This document shows, piece by piece, positions 21,101-35,900 of a stretch of 64,000 nt of DNA. The position numbers and the translations under genes are program-made. Source of the stretch: Rhabditoides inermis (taxonomy: Eukaryota > Nematoda > Chromadorea > Rhabditida > Rhabditidae). The stretch spans positions 643,501 to 707,500 of the forward strand of contig CAWZYM010000276.1 in assembly GCA_963966185.1 (NCBI GenBank), in the 5' to 3' direction. Below the pieces are notes generated by a model, which worked only from the letters and a program-made list of their open reading frames with translations, was not told where the DNA came from and searched no databases. Each line of letters begins with the position of its first letter. Position 1 is the stretch's first letter.

Positions 21101-24100
21101 ACGCTTCTCTCACCTATTGAAAACAGTATACTCAATGGTTCAAAGATTAAACGTTTCGGATCATTCACAACACTGTTTGATTCACGTAACGCACGCTTCG
21201 TTTCAGATCATTCACAAAACTGCTTGATTCACGTCACGCACGCTTCTAGCACCTTCTGACAGCGCCCTATGCGATGGTTCGAAGTTGAAACGCTTCGGAT
21301 CTTTCACAAAACGCGCGCTTCTCTCACTTTCTGAAAACAGTTTACTCAATGGTTCGAAGATGAAACGTTGCGGATCATTCACAAAACTGCTTGATTCACG
21401 TCACGCACGCTTCTAGCACTTTCTGACAACGTCCTATGCAATGGTTCGAAGTTGAAACGCTTCGGATCATTCACAATACGCGCGCTTCTCTCACTTTCTG
21501 AAAACAGTCTACTCAATGGTTCGAAGATGAAACGTTTCGGATCATTCACAAAACTGCTTGATTCACGTTACGCACGCTTCTCTCACCTTTTGAAAACAGT
21601 CTACCTAATGGTTCGAAGTTGACACGCTTTGGATCATTCACAAAACTGCTTGATTCACGTCACGCACGCTTCTAGCACCTTTTGACAACGCCCTCTGCAT
21701 TTGTTCGAAGTTGAAACTCTTCGGATCATTTACAAAACGCGCGCTTCTCTCACTTTCTGAAAACAGTCTACTCAATGGTTCGAAGATGAAACGTTTCGGA
21801 TCATTCACAAAACTGCTTGATTCACGTCATGCACGCTTCTAGCACCTTCTGACAACGTCCTATGCAATGGTTCGAAGTTGAAACGCTTCGGATCTTTCAC
21901 AAAACACGCGCTTCTCTCACTTTCTGAAAACAGTTTACTCAATGGTTCGAAGATGAAACGTTTCGGATCATTCACAAAACTGCTTGATTCACGTCACGCA
22001 CGCTTCTAGCACCTTCTGACAACGTCCTATGCAATGGTTCGAAGTTGAAACGCTTGGGATCATTCACAAAACGCGCGCTTCTCTCACTTTCTGAAAACAG
22101 TCTATTCAATGGTTCGAAGATGAAACGTTTCGGATCATTCACAACACTGTTTGAATCACGTCACGCACGCTTCTAGCACCTTCTGACAACGTCCTATGCA
22201 ATGGTTCGAAGATGAAACGCTTTGGATCATTCATCATTCACAAAACGCTTCCTTTCTCACTTTACTGAAAACAGTCTACTCAATGGTTCGAAGATGAAAC
22301 GTTTCGGATCATTCACAGCACTGCTTGATTTACGTAACGCACGCTTCTCTCACTTTTTGAAAACAGTTTACTTAATGGTTCGAAGTGACATGCTTCGGAT
22401 CATTCACCAAACTGCTTGATTCACGTCACGCACGCTTCTAGCACCTTCTGACAACGTCCTCTGCAATGGTTCGAAGTTGAAACGCTTCGGATAGTTCACA
22501 AAACGCGCGCTTCTCTCACTTTCTGAAAACAGTCTACTCAATGATTCGAAGATGAAACGTTTCGGATCATTCACAAAACTGCTTGATTCACGTCACGCAC
22601 GCTTCTAGCACCTTCTGACAACGTCCTATGCAATGGTTCGAAGTTGAAACGCTTCGGATCATTCACAATACGCGCGCTTCTCTCACTTTCTGAAAACAGT
22701 CTACTTAAAGGTTCGAAGATGAAACGTTTCGGACCATTCGCAGAACTGCTTGATTCACGTAACGCACGCTTCTAGCACCTTCTGACAACGTCCTATGCAA
22801 TGGTTCGAAGTTGAAACGCTTCGGATCTTTCACAAAACACGCGCTTCTCTCACTTTCTGAAAACAGTTTACTCAATGGTTCGAAGATGAAACGTTTCGGA
22901 TCATTCACAAAACTGCTTGATTCACGTCACGCACGCTTCTAGCACCTTCTGACAACGTCCTATGCAATGGTTCGAAGTTGAAACGCTTCGGATCATTCAC
23001 AATACGCGCGCTTCTCTCACTTTCTGAAAACAGTCTACTCAATGGTTCGAAGATGAAACGTTTCGGATCATTCACAAAACTGCTTGATTCACGTCACGCA
23101 CGCTTCTCTCACTTTTTGAAAACAGTCTACTCAATGGTTCGAAGTTGAAACACTTCGGATCATTCACAAAACGCGCGCTTTTCTTCTTTTTTGAAAACAG
23201 TCTACTCAATGGTTCGAAGATGAAACGTTTCGGATCATTCACAAAACTGCTTGATTCACGTCACGCACGCTTCTAGCACCTTCTGACAACGCCCTATGCG
23301 ATAGTTCGAAGTTGAAACGCTACGGATCATTCACAAAACGCGCGCTTTTCTCACTTTTTGAAAACAGTCTACTCAATGGTTAGAAGATGAAACGTTTCGG
23401 ATCATTCACAGCACTGCTTGATTTACGTAACGCACGCTTCTCTCACTTTTTGAAAACAGTTCACTTAATGGTTCGAAGTGACATGCTTCGGATCATTCAC
23501 CAAACTGCTTGATTCACGTCACGCACGCTTCTAGCACCTTCTGACATCGTCCTCTGCAATGGTTCGAAGTTGAAACGCTTCGGATAGTTCACAAAACGCG
23601 CGCTTCTCTCACTTTCTGAAAACAGTCTACTCAATGATTCGAAGATGAAACGTTTCGGATCATTCACAACACTGTTTGAATCACGTCACGCACGCTTCTA
23701 GCACCTTTTGACAACGCCCTATGCAATGGTTCGAAGTTGAAACGCTTCGGATCATTCACAATACGCGCGCTTCTCTCACTTTCTGAAAACAGTCTACTCA
23801 ATGATTCGAAGATGAAACGTTTCGGATCATTCACAAAACTGCTTGATTCACGTCACGCACGCTTCTAGCACCTTCTGACAACGTCCTATGCAATGGTTCG
23901 AAGTTGAAACGCTTCGGATCATTCACAATACGCGCGCTTCTCTCACTTTCTGAAAACAGTCTACTTAAAGGTTCGAAGATGAAACGTTTAGGATCATTCA
24001 CAAAACTGCTTGATTCACGTCACGCACGCTTCTAGCACCTTTTGACAACGCCCTATGCATTTGTTCGAAGTTGAAACTCTTCGGATCATTCACAAAACGC

Positions 24101-24460
24101 GCGCTTCTCTCACTTTCTGAAAACAGTCTACTCAATGGTTCGAAGATGAAACGTTTCGGACCATTCGCAGAACTGCTTGATTCACGTAACGCACGCTTCT
24201 AGCACCTTCTGACAACGCCCTCTGCATTGGTTCGAAGATGAAACGCTTTGGATCATTCACAAAACGCACGCTTCTCTCACCTATTGAAAACAGTATACTC
24301 AATGGTTCAAAGATTAAACGTTTCGGATCATTCACAACACTGTTTGATTCACGTAACGCACGCTTCGTTTCAGATCATTCACAAAACTGCTTGATTCACG
24401 TCACGCACGCTTCTAGCACCTTCTGACAGCGCCCTATGCGATGGTTCGAAGTTGAAACGC
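18127..24460 (+). repeat. Tandem duplication, 3167-bp module
   Basis: Copies at about 18127-21293 and 21294-24460. Rare private variants are shared at the exact offset: ggttagaag (20212 and 23379), cactttactgaaaac (about 19092 and 22259), gttgcggatc (18202 and 21369) and cctgacatcg-type changes. One difference noticed is ccctttgc at 21051 against ccctctgc at 24218. This is the longest near-identical tandem pair in the window. Confidence 0.88.
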
Positions 24461-24486
24461 TACGGATCATTCACAAAACGCGCGCT

Positions 24487-27400
24487 TTTCTCACTTTTTG
24501 AAAACAGTCTACTCAATGGTTCGAAGATGAAACGTTTCGGATCATTCACAAAACTGCTTGATTCACGTCACGCACGCTTCTAGCACCTTCTGACAACGTC
24601 CTATGCAATGGTTCGAAGTTGAAAAGCTTCGGATCTTTCACAAAACGCGCGCTTCTCTCACTTTCTGAAAACAGTCTACTCAATGGTTCGAAGATGAAAC
24701 GTTTCGGATCATTCACAAAACTGCTTGATTCACGTCACGCACGCTTCTAGCACTTTCTGACAACGCCCTATGCGATGGTTCGAAGTTGAAACGCTTCGGA
24801 TCATTCACAAAACGCGCGCTTCTCTCACTTTCTGAAAACAGTCTACTCAATGGTTCGAAGATGAAACGTTTCGGATCATTCACAAAACTGCTTGATTCAC
24901 GTCACGCACGCTTCTAGCACTTTCTGACAACGCCCTATGAGATGGTTCGAAGTTGAAACGCTTCGGATCATTCACAAAACGCGCGCTTCTCTCACTTTCT
25001 GAAAACAGTATACTCAATGGTTCAAAGATTAAACGTTTCGGATCATTCACAACACTGTTTGATTCACGTAACGCACGCTTCGTTTCGGATCATTCACAGA
25101 ACTGCTTGATTCACGTCACGCACGCTTCTAGCACCTTTTGACAACGTCCTATGCAATGGTTCGAAGTTGAAACGCTTCGGATCATTCACAAAACGCGCGC
25201 TTCTCTCACTTTCTGAAAACAGTCTACTCAATGGTTCGAAGATGAAACGTTTCGGATCATCCACAAAACTGCTTGATTCACGTCACGCACGCTTCTAGCA
25301 CCTTCTGACAACGCCCTATGCGATGGTTCGAAGCTGAAACGCTACGGATCATTCACAAAACGCGCGCTTTTCTCACTTTTTAAAAACAGTCTACTCAATG
25401 GTTCGAAGATGAAACGTTTCGGATCATTCACAAAACTGCTTGATTCACGTCACGCACGCTTCTCTCACTTTTTGAAAACAGTCTTCTCAATGGTTCGAAG
25501 TTGAAACGCTTCGGATCATTCACAATACGCGCGCTTCTCTCACTTTCTGAAAACAGTCTACTTAAAGGTTCGAAGATGAAACGTTTCGGATCATTCACAA
25601 AACTGCTTGATTCACGTCACGCACGCTTCTAGCACCTTTTGACAACGCCCTCTGCATTTGTTCGAAGTTGAAACTCTTCCGATCATTCACAAAACGCGCG
25701 CTTCTCTCACTTTCTGAAAACAGTCTACTCAATGGTTCGAAGATGAAACGTTTCGGATCATTCACAAAACTGCTTGATTCACGTCACGCACGCTTCTCTC
25801 ACTTTTTGAAAACAGTCTACTCAATGGTTCGAAGTTGAAACACTTCGGATCATTCACAAAACGCGCGCTTTTCTTCTTTTTTGAAAACAGTCTACTCAAT
25901 GGTTCGAAGATGAAACGTTTCGGATCATTTACAAAACTGCTTGATTCACGTCACGCACGCTTCTAGCACCTTCTGACAACGTCCTATGCAATGGTTCGAA
26001 GATGAAACGCTTTGGATCATTCATCATTCACAAAACGCTTCCTTTCTCACTTTCTGAAAACAGTCTACTCAATGGTTCGAAGATGAAACGTTTCGGATCA
26101 TTCACAGCACTGCTTGAATTACGTAACGCACGCTTCTCTCACTTTTTGAAAACAGTTTACTTAATGGTTCGAAGTGACATGCTTCGGATCATTCACCAAA
26201 CTGCTTGTATCACGTCACGCACGCTTCTAGCACCTTCTGACAACGTCCTCTGCAATGGTTCGAAGTTGAAACGCTTCGGATAGTTCACAAAACGCGCGCT
26301 TCTCTCACTTTCTGAAAACAGTCTACTCAATGATTCGAAGATGAAACGTTTCGGATCATTCACAAAACTGCTTGATTCACGTCACGCACGCTTCTAGCAC
26401 CTTCTGACAACGTCCTATGCAATGGTTCGAAGTTGAAACGCTTCGGATCATTCACAATACGCGCGCTTCTCTCACTTTCTGAAAACAGTCTACTTAAAGG
26501 TTCGAAGATGAAACGTTTCGGATCATTCACAAAACTGCTTGATTCACGTCACGCACGCTTCTAGCACCTTTTGACAACGCCCTATGCATTTGTTCGAAGT
26601 TGAAACTCTTCGGATCATTCACAAAACGCGCGCTTCTCTCACTTTCTGAAAACAGTCTACTCAATGGTTCGAAGATGAAACGTTTCGGACCATTCGCAGA
26701 ACTGCTTGATTCACGTAACGCACGCTTCTAGCACCTTCTGACAACGCCCTCTGCATTGGTTCGAAAATGAAACGCTTTGGATCATTCACAAAACGCACGC
26801 TTCTCTCACCTATTGAAAACAGTATACTCAATGGTTCAAAGATTAAACGTTTCGGATCATTCACAACACTGTTTGATTCACGTAACGCACGCTTCGTTTC
26901 AGATCATTCACAAAACTGCTTGATTCACGTCACGCACGCTTCTAGCACCTTCTGACAACGCCCTATGCGATGGTTCGAAGTTGAAACGCTACGGATCATT
27001 CACAAAACGCGCGCTTTTCTCACTTTTTGAAAACAGTCTACTCAATGGTTCGAAGATGAAACGTTTCGGATCATTCACAAAACTGCTTGATTCACGTCAC
27101 GCACGCTTCTAGCACCTTCTGACAACGTCCTATGCAATGGTTCGAAGTTGAAAAGCTTCGGATCTTTCACAAAACGCGCGCTTCTCTCACTTTCTGAAAA
27201 CAGTCTACTCAATGGTTCGAAGATGAAACGTTTCGGATCATTCACAAAACTGCTTGATTCACGTCACGCACGCTTCTAGCACTTTCTGACAACGCCCTAT
27301 GCGATGGTTCGAAGTTGAAACGCTTCGGATCATTCACAAAACGCGCGCTTCTCTCACTTTCTGAAAACAGTCTACTCAATGGTTCGAAGATGAAACGTTT

Positions 27401-28850
27401 CGGATCATTCACAAAACTGCTTGATTCACGTCACGCACGCTTCTAGCACTTTCTGACAACGCCCTATGCGATGGTTCGAAGTTTAAACGCTTCGGATCAT
27501 TCACAAAACGCGCGCTTCTCTCACTTTCTGAAAACAGTATACTCAATGGTTCAAAGATTAAACGTTTCGGATCATTCACAACACTGTTTGATTCACGTAA
27601 CGCACGCTTCGTTTCGGATCATTCACAGAACTGCTTGATTCACGTCACGCACGCTTCTAGCACCTTTTGACAACGTCCTATGCAATGGTTCGAAGTTGAA
27701 ACGCTTCGGATCATTCACAAAACGCGCGCTTCTCTCACTTTCTGAAAACAGTCTACTCAATGGTTCGAAGATGAAACGTTTCGGATCATCCACAAAACTG
27801 CTTGATTCACGTCACGCACGCTTCTAGCACCTTCTGACAACGCCCTATGCGATGGTTCGAAGCTGAAACGCTACGGATCATTCACAAAACGCGCGCTTTT
27901 CTCACTTTTTGAAAACAGTCTACTCAATGGTTCGAAGATGAAACGTTTCGGATCATTCACAAAACTGCTTGATTCACGTCACGCACGCTTCTCTCACTTT
28001 TTGAAAACAGTCTTCTCAATGGTTCGAAGTTGAAACGCTTCGGATCATTCACAATACGCGCGCTTCTCTCACTTTCTGAAAACAGTCTACTTAAAGGTTC
28101 GAAGATGAAACGTTTCGGATCATTCACAAAACTGCTTGATTCACGTCACGCACGCTTCTAGCACCTTTTGACAACGCCCTCTGCATTTGTTCGAAGTTGA
28201 AACTCTTCGGATCATTCACAAAACGCGCGCTTCTCTCACTTTCTGAAAACAGTCTACTCAATGGTTCGAAGATGAAACGTTTCGGATCATTCACAAAACT
28301 GCTTGATTCACGTCACGCACGCTTCTCTCACTTTTTGAAAACAGTCTACTCAATGGTTCGAAGTTGAAACACTTCGGATCATTCACAAAACGCGCGCTTT
28401 TCTTCTTTTTTGAAAACAGTCTACTCAATGGTTCGAAGATGAAACGTTTCGGATCATTTACAAAACTGCTTGATTCACGTCACGCACGCTTCTAGCACCT
28501 TCTGACAACGTCCTATGCAATGGTTCGAAGATGAAACGCTTTGGATCATTCATCATTCACAAAACGCTTCCTTTCTCACTTTCTGAAAACAGTCTACTCA
28601 ATGGTTCGAAGATGAAACGTTTCGGATCATTCACAGCACTGCTTGATTTACGTAACGCACGCTTCTCTCACTTTTTGAAAACAGTTTACTTAATGGTTCG
28701 AAGTGACATGCTTCGGATCATTCACCAAACTGCTTGTATCACGTCACGCACGCTTCTAGCACCTTCTGACAACGTCATCTGCAATGGTTCGAAGTTGAAA
28801 CGCTTCGGATCTTTCACAAAACGCGCGCTTCTCTCACTTTCTGAAAACAG
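24487..28850 (+). repeat. Segmental duplicate, copy 1 (pairs with 37813-42050)
   Basis: Collinear with the 37.8-42.0 kb segment. The offset is 13326 bp from about 24487 to 26549, 13159 bp from about 26767 to 27600, and 13206 bp around 28531. Diagnostic shared variants are ccctatgagatgg, cttccgatc, cttgaattacg and gaagtttaaacgc. The changes in offset correspond to gain or loss of repeat units. A part (about 35.5-37.0 kb) is present a third time. Confidence 0.8.
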
Positions 28851-29684
28851 TTTACTCAATGGTTCGAAGATGAAACGTTTCGGATCATTCACAAAACTGC
28901 TTGATTCACGTCACGCACGCTTCTAGCACCTTCTGACAACGTCCTATGCAATGGTTCGAAGTTGAAACGCTTCGGATGTTTCACAAAACGCGCGCTTCTC
29001 TCACTTTCTGAAAACAGTTTACTCAATGGTTCGAAGATGAAACGTTTCGGATCATTCACAAAACTGCTTGATTCACGTTACGCACGCTTCTCTCACCTTT
29101 TGAAAACAGTCTACCTAATGGTTCGAAGTTGACACGCTTTGGATCATTCACAAAACTGCTTGATTCACGTCACGCACGCTTCTAGCACCTTTTGACAACG
29201 TGCTATGCAATGGTTCGAAGTTGAAACGCTTCGGATCTTTCACAAAACACGCGCTTCTCTCACTTTCTGAAAACAGTTTACTCAATGGTTCGAAGATGAA
29301 ACGTTTCGGATCATTCACAAAACTGCTTGATTCACGTCACGCACGCTTCTAGCACCTTCTGACAACGTCCTATGCAATGGTTCGAAGTTGAAACGCTTGG
29401 GATCATTCACAAAACGCGCGCTTCTCTCACTTTCTGAAAACAGTCTATTCAATGGTTCGAAGATGAAACGTTTCGGATCATTCACAACACTGTTTGAATC
29501 ACGTCACGCACGCTTCTAGCACCTTCTGACAACGTCCTATGCAATGGTTCGAAGATGAAACGCTTTGGATCATTCATCATTCACAAAACGCTTCCTTTCT
29601 CACTTTCTGAAAACAGTCTACTCAATGGTTCGAAGATGAAACGTTTCGGATCATTCACAGCACTGCTTGATTTACGTAACGCAC

Positions 29685-29920
29685 GCTTCAGTTTCTCACT
29701 TCATTCACCAAACTGCTTGATTCACGTCACGCACGCTTCTAGCACCTTCTGACAACGTCCTTGCAATGGTTCGAAGTGACGCTTCGGATCATTCACAAAA
29801 CGTCACGCACGCTTCTAGCACCTTCTGAAACAGTCCTACTCAATGGTTCGAAGATGAAACGTTTCGGATCATTCACAAAACTGCTTGATTCACGTCACGC
29901 ACGCTCTCTCACTTTCTGAA
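29685..29920 (+). repeat. Irregular satellite patch with clustered indels
   Basis: Within 240 bp the usual monomers are disrupted: cgcttcagtttctcacttc joined to an L front, gtccttgcaatgg lacking two bases, gaagtgacgcttcgg, acaaaacgtcacgcacgc (an S front joined to an L middle), ctgaaacagtcctactc, and cgcacgctctctcac. Such clustering is rare elsewhere in the array. It could be a recombination scar or a low-quality consensus patch. Confidence 0.7.
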
Positions 29921-32900
29921 AACAGTCTACTCAATGATTCGAAGATGAAACGTTTCGGATCATTCACAAAACTGCTTGATTCACGTCACGCACGCTTCTA
30001 GCACCTTCTGACAACGTCCTCTGCAATGGTTCGAAGTTGAAACGCTTCGGATAGTTCACAAAACACGCGCTTCTCTCACTTTCTGAAAACAGTTTACTCA
30101 ATGGTTCGAAGATGAAACGTTTCGGATCATTCACAAAACTGCTTGATTCACGTCACGCACGCTTCTAGCACCTTCTGACAACGTCCTATGCAATGGTTCG
30201 AAGTTGAAACGCTTCGGATCATTCACAATACGCGCGCTTCTCTCACTTTCTGAAAACAGTCTACTCAATGGTTCGAAGATGAAACGTTTCGGATCATTCA
30301 CAAAACTGCTTGATTCACGTCACGCACGCTTCTCTCACTTTTTGAAAACAGTCTACTCAATGGTTCGAAGTTGAAACACTTCGGATCATTCACAAAACGC
30401 GCGCTTTTCTTCTTTTTTGAAAACAGTCTACTCAATGGTTCGAAGATGAAACGTTTCGGATCATTCACAAAACTGCTTGATTCACGTCACGCACGCTTCT
30501 AGCACCTTCTTACAACGTCCTATGCAATGGTTCGAAGTTGAAACGCTTCGGATCATTCACAATACGCGCGCTTCTCTCACTTTCTGAAAACAGTCTACTC
30601 AATGGTTCGAAGATGAAACGTTTCGGATCATTCACAAAACTGCTTGATTCACGTCACGCACGCTTCTAGCACCTTCTGACAACGTCCTATGCAATGGTTC
30701 GAAGTTGAAACGCTTGGGATCATTCACAAAACGCGCGCTTCTCTCACTTTCTGAAAACAGTCTATTCAATGGTTCGAAGATGAAACGTTTCGGATCATTC
30801 ACAACACTGTTTGAATCACGTCACGCACGCTTCTAGCACCTTCTGACAACGTCCTATGCAATGGTTCGAAGATGAAACGCTTTGGATCATTCATCATTCA
30901 CAAAACGCTTCCTTTCTCACTTTCTGAAAACAGTCTACTCAATGGTTCGAAGATGAAACGTTTCGGATCATTCACAGCACTGCTTGATTTACGTAACGCA
31001 CGCTTCTCTCACTTTTTGAAAACAGTTTACTTAATGGTTCGAAGTGACATGCTTCGGATCATTCACCAAACTGCTTGATTCACGTCACGCACGCTTCTAG
31101 CACCTTCTGACAACGTCCTCTGCAATGGTTCGAAGTTGAAACGCTTCGGATAGTTCACAAAACGCGCGCTTCTCTCACTTTTTGAAAACAGTCTACTCAA
31201 TGGTTCGAAGATGAAACGTTTCGGATCATTCACAGCACTGCTTGATTTACGTAACGCACGCTTCTCTCACTTTTTGAAAACAGTTTACTTAATGGTTCGA
31301 AGTGACATGCTTCGGATCATTCACCAAACTGCTTGATTCACGTCACGCACGCTTCTAGCACCTTCTGACAACGTCCTCTGCAATGGTTCGAAGTTGAAAC
31401 GCTTCGGATAGTTCACAAAACGCGCGCTTCTCTCACTTTCTGAAAACAGTCTACTCAATGATTCGAAGATTAAACGTTTCGGATCTTTCGCAGAACTGCT
31501 TGATTCACGTAACGCACGCTTCTCTCACTTTTTGAAAACAGTTTACTTAATGGTTCGAAGTGACATGCTTCGGATCATTCACCAAACTGCTTGATTCACG
31601 TCACGCACGCTTCTAGCACCTTCTGACAACGCCCTCTGCATTGGTTCGAAGATGAAACGCTTTGGATCATTCACAAAACGCACGCTTCTCTCACCTATTG
31701 AAAACAGTATACTCAATGGTTCAAAGATTAAACGTTTCGGATCATTCACAACACTGTTTGATTCACGTAACGCACGCTTCGTTTCGGATCATTCACAAAA
31801 CTGCTTGATTCACGTCACGCACGCTTCTAGCACCTTCTGACAACGTCCTATGCAATGGTTCGAAGTTGAAACGCTTCGGATCTTTCACAAAACGCGCGCT
31901 TCTCTCACTTTCTGAAAACAGTTTACTCAATGGTTCGAAGATGAAACGTTTCGGATCATTCACAAAACTGCTTGATTCACGTCACGCACGCTTCTAGCAC
32001 TTTCTGACAACGTCCTATGCAATGGTTCGAAGTTGAAACGCTTCGGATCATTCACAATACGCGCGCTTCTCTCACTTTATGAAAACAGTCTACTCAATGG
32101 TTCGAAGAAGAAACGTTTCGGATCATTCACAAAACTGCTTGATTCACGTTACGCACGCTTCTCTCACCTTTTGAAAACAGTCTACCTAATGGTTCGAAGT
32201 TGACACGCTTTGGATCATTCACAAAACTGCTTGATTCACGTCACGCACGCTTCTAGCACCTTTTGACAACGCCCTCTGCATTTGTTCGAAGTTGAAACTC
32301 TTCGGATCATTTACAAAACGCGCGCTTCTCTCACTTTCTGAAAACAGTCTACTCAATGGTTCGAAGATGAAACGTTTCGGACCATTCGCAGAACTGCTTG
32401 ATTCACGTAACGCACGCTTCTAGCACCTTCTGACAACGTGCTATGCAATGGTTCGAAGTTGAAACGCTTCGGATCTTTCACAAAACACGCGCTTCTCTCA
32501 CTTTCTGAAAACAGTTTACTCAATGGTTCGAAGATGAAACGTTTCGGATCATTCACAAAACTGCTTGATTCACGTCACGCACGCTTCTAGCACCTTCTGA
32601 CAACGTCCTATGCAATGGTTCGAAGTTGAAACGCTTGGGATCATTCACAAAACGCGCGCTTCTCTCACTTTCTGAAAACAGTCTATTCAATGGTTCGAAG
32701 ATGAAACGTTTCGGATCATTCACAACACTGTTTGAATCACGTCACGCACGCTTCTAGCACCTTCTGACAACGTCCTATGCAATGGTTCGAAGATGAAACG
32801 CTTTGGATCATTCATCATTCACAAAACGCTTCCTTTCTCACTTTCTGAAAACAGTCTACTCAATGGTTCGAAGATGAAACGTTTCGGATCATTCACAGCA

Positions 32901-35900
32901 CTGCTTGATTTACGTAACGCACGCTTCTCTCACTTTTTGAAAACAGTTTACTTAATGGTTCGAAGTGACATGCTTCGGATCATTCACCAAACTGCTTGAT
33001 TCACGTCACGCACGCTTCTAGCACCTTCTGACAACGTCCTCTGCAATGGTTCGAAGTTGAAACGCTTCGGATAGTTCACAAAACGCGCGCTTCTCTCACT
33101 TTCTGAAAACAGTCTACTCAATGATTCGAAGATGAAACGTTTCGGATCATTCACAAAACTGCTTGATTCACGTCACGCACGCTTCTAGCACCTTCTGACA
33201 ACGTCCTCTGCAATGGTTCGAAGTTGAAACGCTTCGGATAGTTCACAAAACACGCGCTTCTCTCACTTTCTGAAAACAGTTTACTCAATGGTTCGAAGAT
33301 GAAACGTTTCGGATCATTCACAAAACTGCTTGATTCACGTCACGCACGCTTCTAGCACCTTCTGACAACGTCCTATGCAATGGTTCGAAGTTGAAACGCT
33401 TCGGATCATTCACAATACGCGCGCTTCTCTCACTTTCTGAAAACAGTCTACTCAATGGTTCGAAGATGAAACGTTTCGGATCATTCACAAAACTGCTTGA
33501 TTCACGTCACGCACGCTTCTCTCACTTTTTGAAAACAGTCTACTCAATGGTTCGAAGTTGAAACACTTCGGATCATTCACAAAACGCGCGCTTTTCTTCT
33601 TTTTTGAAAACAGTCTACTCAATGGTTCGAAGATGAAACGTTTCGGATCATTCACAAAACTGCTTGATTCACGTCACGCACGCTTCTAGCACCTTCTGAC
33701 AACGTCCTATGCAATGGTTCGAAGTTGAAACGCTTCGGATCATTCACAATACGCGCGCTTCTCTCACTTTCTGAAAACAGTCTACTCAATGGTTCGAAGA
33801 TGAAACGTTTCGGATCATTCACAAAACTGCTTGATTCACGTCACGCACGCTTCTAGCACCTTCTGACAACGTCCTATGCAATGGTTCGAAGTTGAAACGC
33901 TTGGGATCATTCACAAAACGCGCGCTTCTCTCACTTTCTGAAAACAGTCTATTCAATGGTTCGAAGATGAAACGTTTCGGATCATTCACAACACTGTTTG
34001 AATCACGTCACGCACGCTTCTAGCACCTTCTGACAACGTCCTATGCAATGGTTCGAAGATGAAACGCTTTGGATCATTCATCATTCACAAAACGCTTCCT
34101 TTCTCACTTTCTGAAAACAGTCTACTCAATGGTTCGAAGATGAAACGTTTCGGATCATTCACAGCACTGCTTGATTTACGTAACGCACGCTTCTCTCACT
34201 TTTTGAAAACAGTTTACTTAATGGTTCGAAGTGACATGCTTCGGATCATTCACCAAACTGCTTGATTCACGTCACGCACGCTTCTAGCACCTTCTGACAA
34301 CGTCCTCTGCAATGGTTCGAAGTTGAAACGCTTCGGATAGTTCACAAAACGCGCGCTTCTCTCACTTTCTGAAAATAGTCTACTCAATGATTCGAAGATG
34401 AAACGTTTCGGATCATTCACAAAACTGCTTGATTCACGTCACGCACGCTTCTAGCACCTTCTGACAACGTCCTATGCAATGGTTCGAAGTTGAAACGCTT
34501 CGGATCATTCACAAAACGCGCGCTTCTCTCACTTCCTGAAAACAGTCTACTCAATGGTTCGAAGATGAAACGTTTCGGACCATTCGCAGAACTGCTTGAT
34601 TCACGTAACGCACGCTTCTAGCACCTTCTGACAACGCCCTCTGCATTGGTTCGAAGATGAAACGCTTTGGATCATTCACAAAACGCACGCTTCTCTCACC
34701 TATTGAAAACAGTATACTCAACGGTTCAAAGATTAAACGTTTCGGATCATTCACAACACTGTTTGATTCACGTAACGCACGCTTTGTTTCGGATCATTCA
34801 CAAAACTGCTTGATTCACGTCACGCACGCTTCTAGCACCTTCTGACAACGCCCTATGCGATAGTTCGAAGTTGAAACGCTACGGATCATTCACAAAACGC
34901 GCGCTTTTCTCACTTTTTGAAAACAGTCTACTCAATGGTTAGAAGATGAAACGTTTCGGATCATTCACAGCACTGCTTGATTTACGTAACGCACGCTTCT
35001 CTCACTTTTTGAAAACAGTTTACTTAATGGTTCGAAGTGACATGCTTCGGATCATTCACCAAACTGCTTGATTCACGTCACGCACGCTTCTAGCACCTTC
35101 TGACATCGTCCTCTGCAATGGTTCGAAGTTGAAACGCTTCGGATAGTTCACAAAACGCGCGCTTCTCTCACTTTCTGAAAACAGTCTACTCAATGATTCG
35201 AAGATGAAACGTTTCGGATCATTCACAACACTGTTTGAATCACGTCACGCACGCTTCTAGCACCTTTTGACAACGCCCTATGCAATGGTTCGAAGTTGAA
35301 ACGCTTCGGATCATTCACAATACGCGCGCTTCTCTCACTTTCTGAAAACAGTCTACTCAATGATTCGAAGATGAAACGTTTCGGATCATTCACAAAACTG
35401 CTTGATTCACGTCACGCACGCTTCTAGCACCTTCTGACAACGCCCTATGCGATGGTTCGAAGTTGAAACGCTACGGATCATTCACAAAACGCGCGCTTTT
35501 CTCACTTTTTGAAAACAGTCTACTCAATGGTTCGAAGATGAAACGTTTCGGATCATTCACAAAACTGCTTGATTCACGTCACGCACGCTTCTAGCACCTT
35601 CTGACAACGTCCTATGCAATGGTTCGAAGTTGAAAAGCTTCGGATCTTTCACAAAACGCGCGCTTCTCTCACTTTCTGAAAACAGTCTACTCAATGGTTC
35701 GAAGATGAAACGTTTCGGATCATTCACAAAACTGCTTGATTCACGTCACGCACGCTTCTAGCACTTTCTGACAACGCCCTATGCGATGGTTCGAAGTTGA
35801 AACGCTTCGGATCATTCACAAAACGCGCGCTTCTCTCACTTTCTGAAAACAGTCTACTCAATGGTTCGAAGATGAAACGTTTCGGATCATTCACAAAACT

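Noticed and set aside
28531..28926. Many reading frames of 62-131 codons in the satellite (longest here), with peptides such as MKRFGSF or MNDPKRF
   Set aside because: They are readings of the repeat on either strand. The S unit is 75 bp (25 codons), so frames run through it until an L-unit stop. The same frames recur dozens of times, with no gene structure around them.
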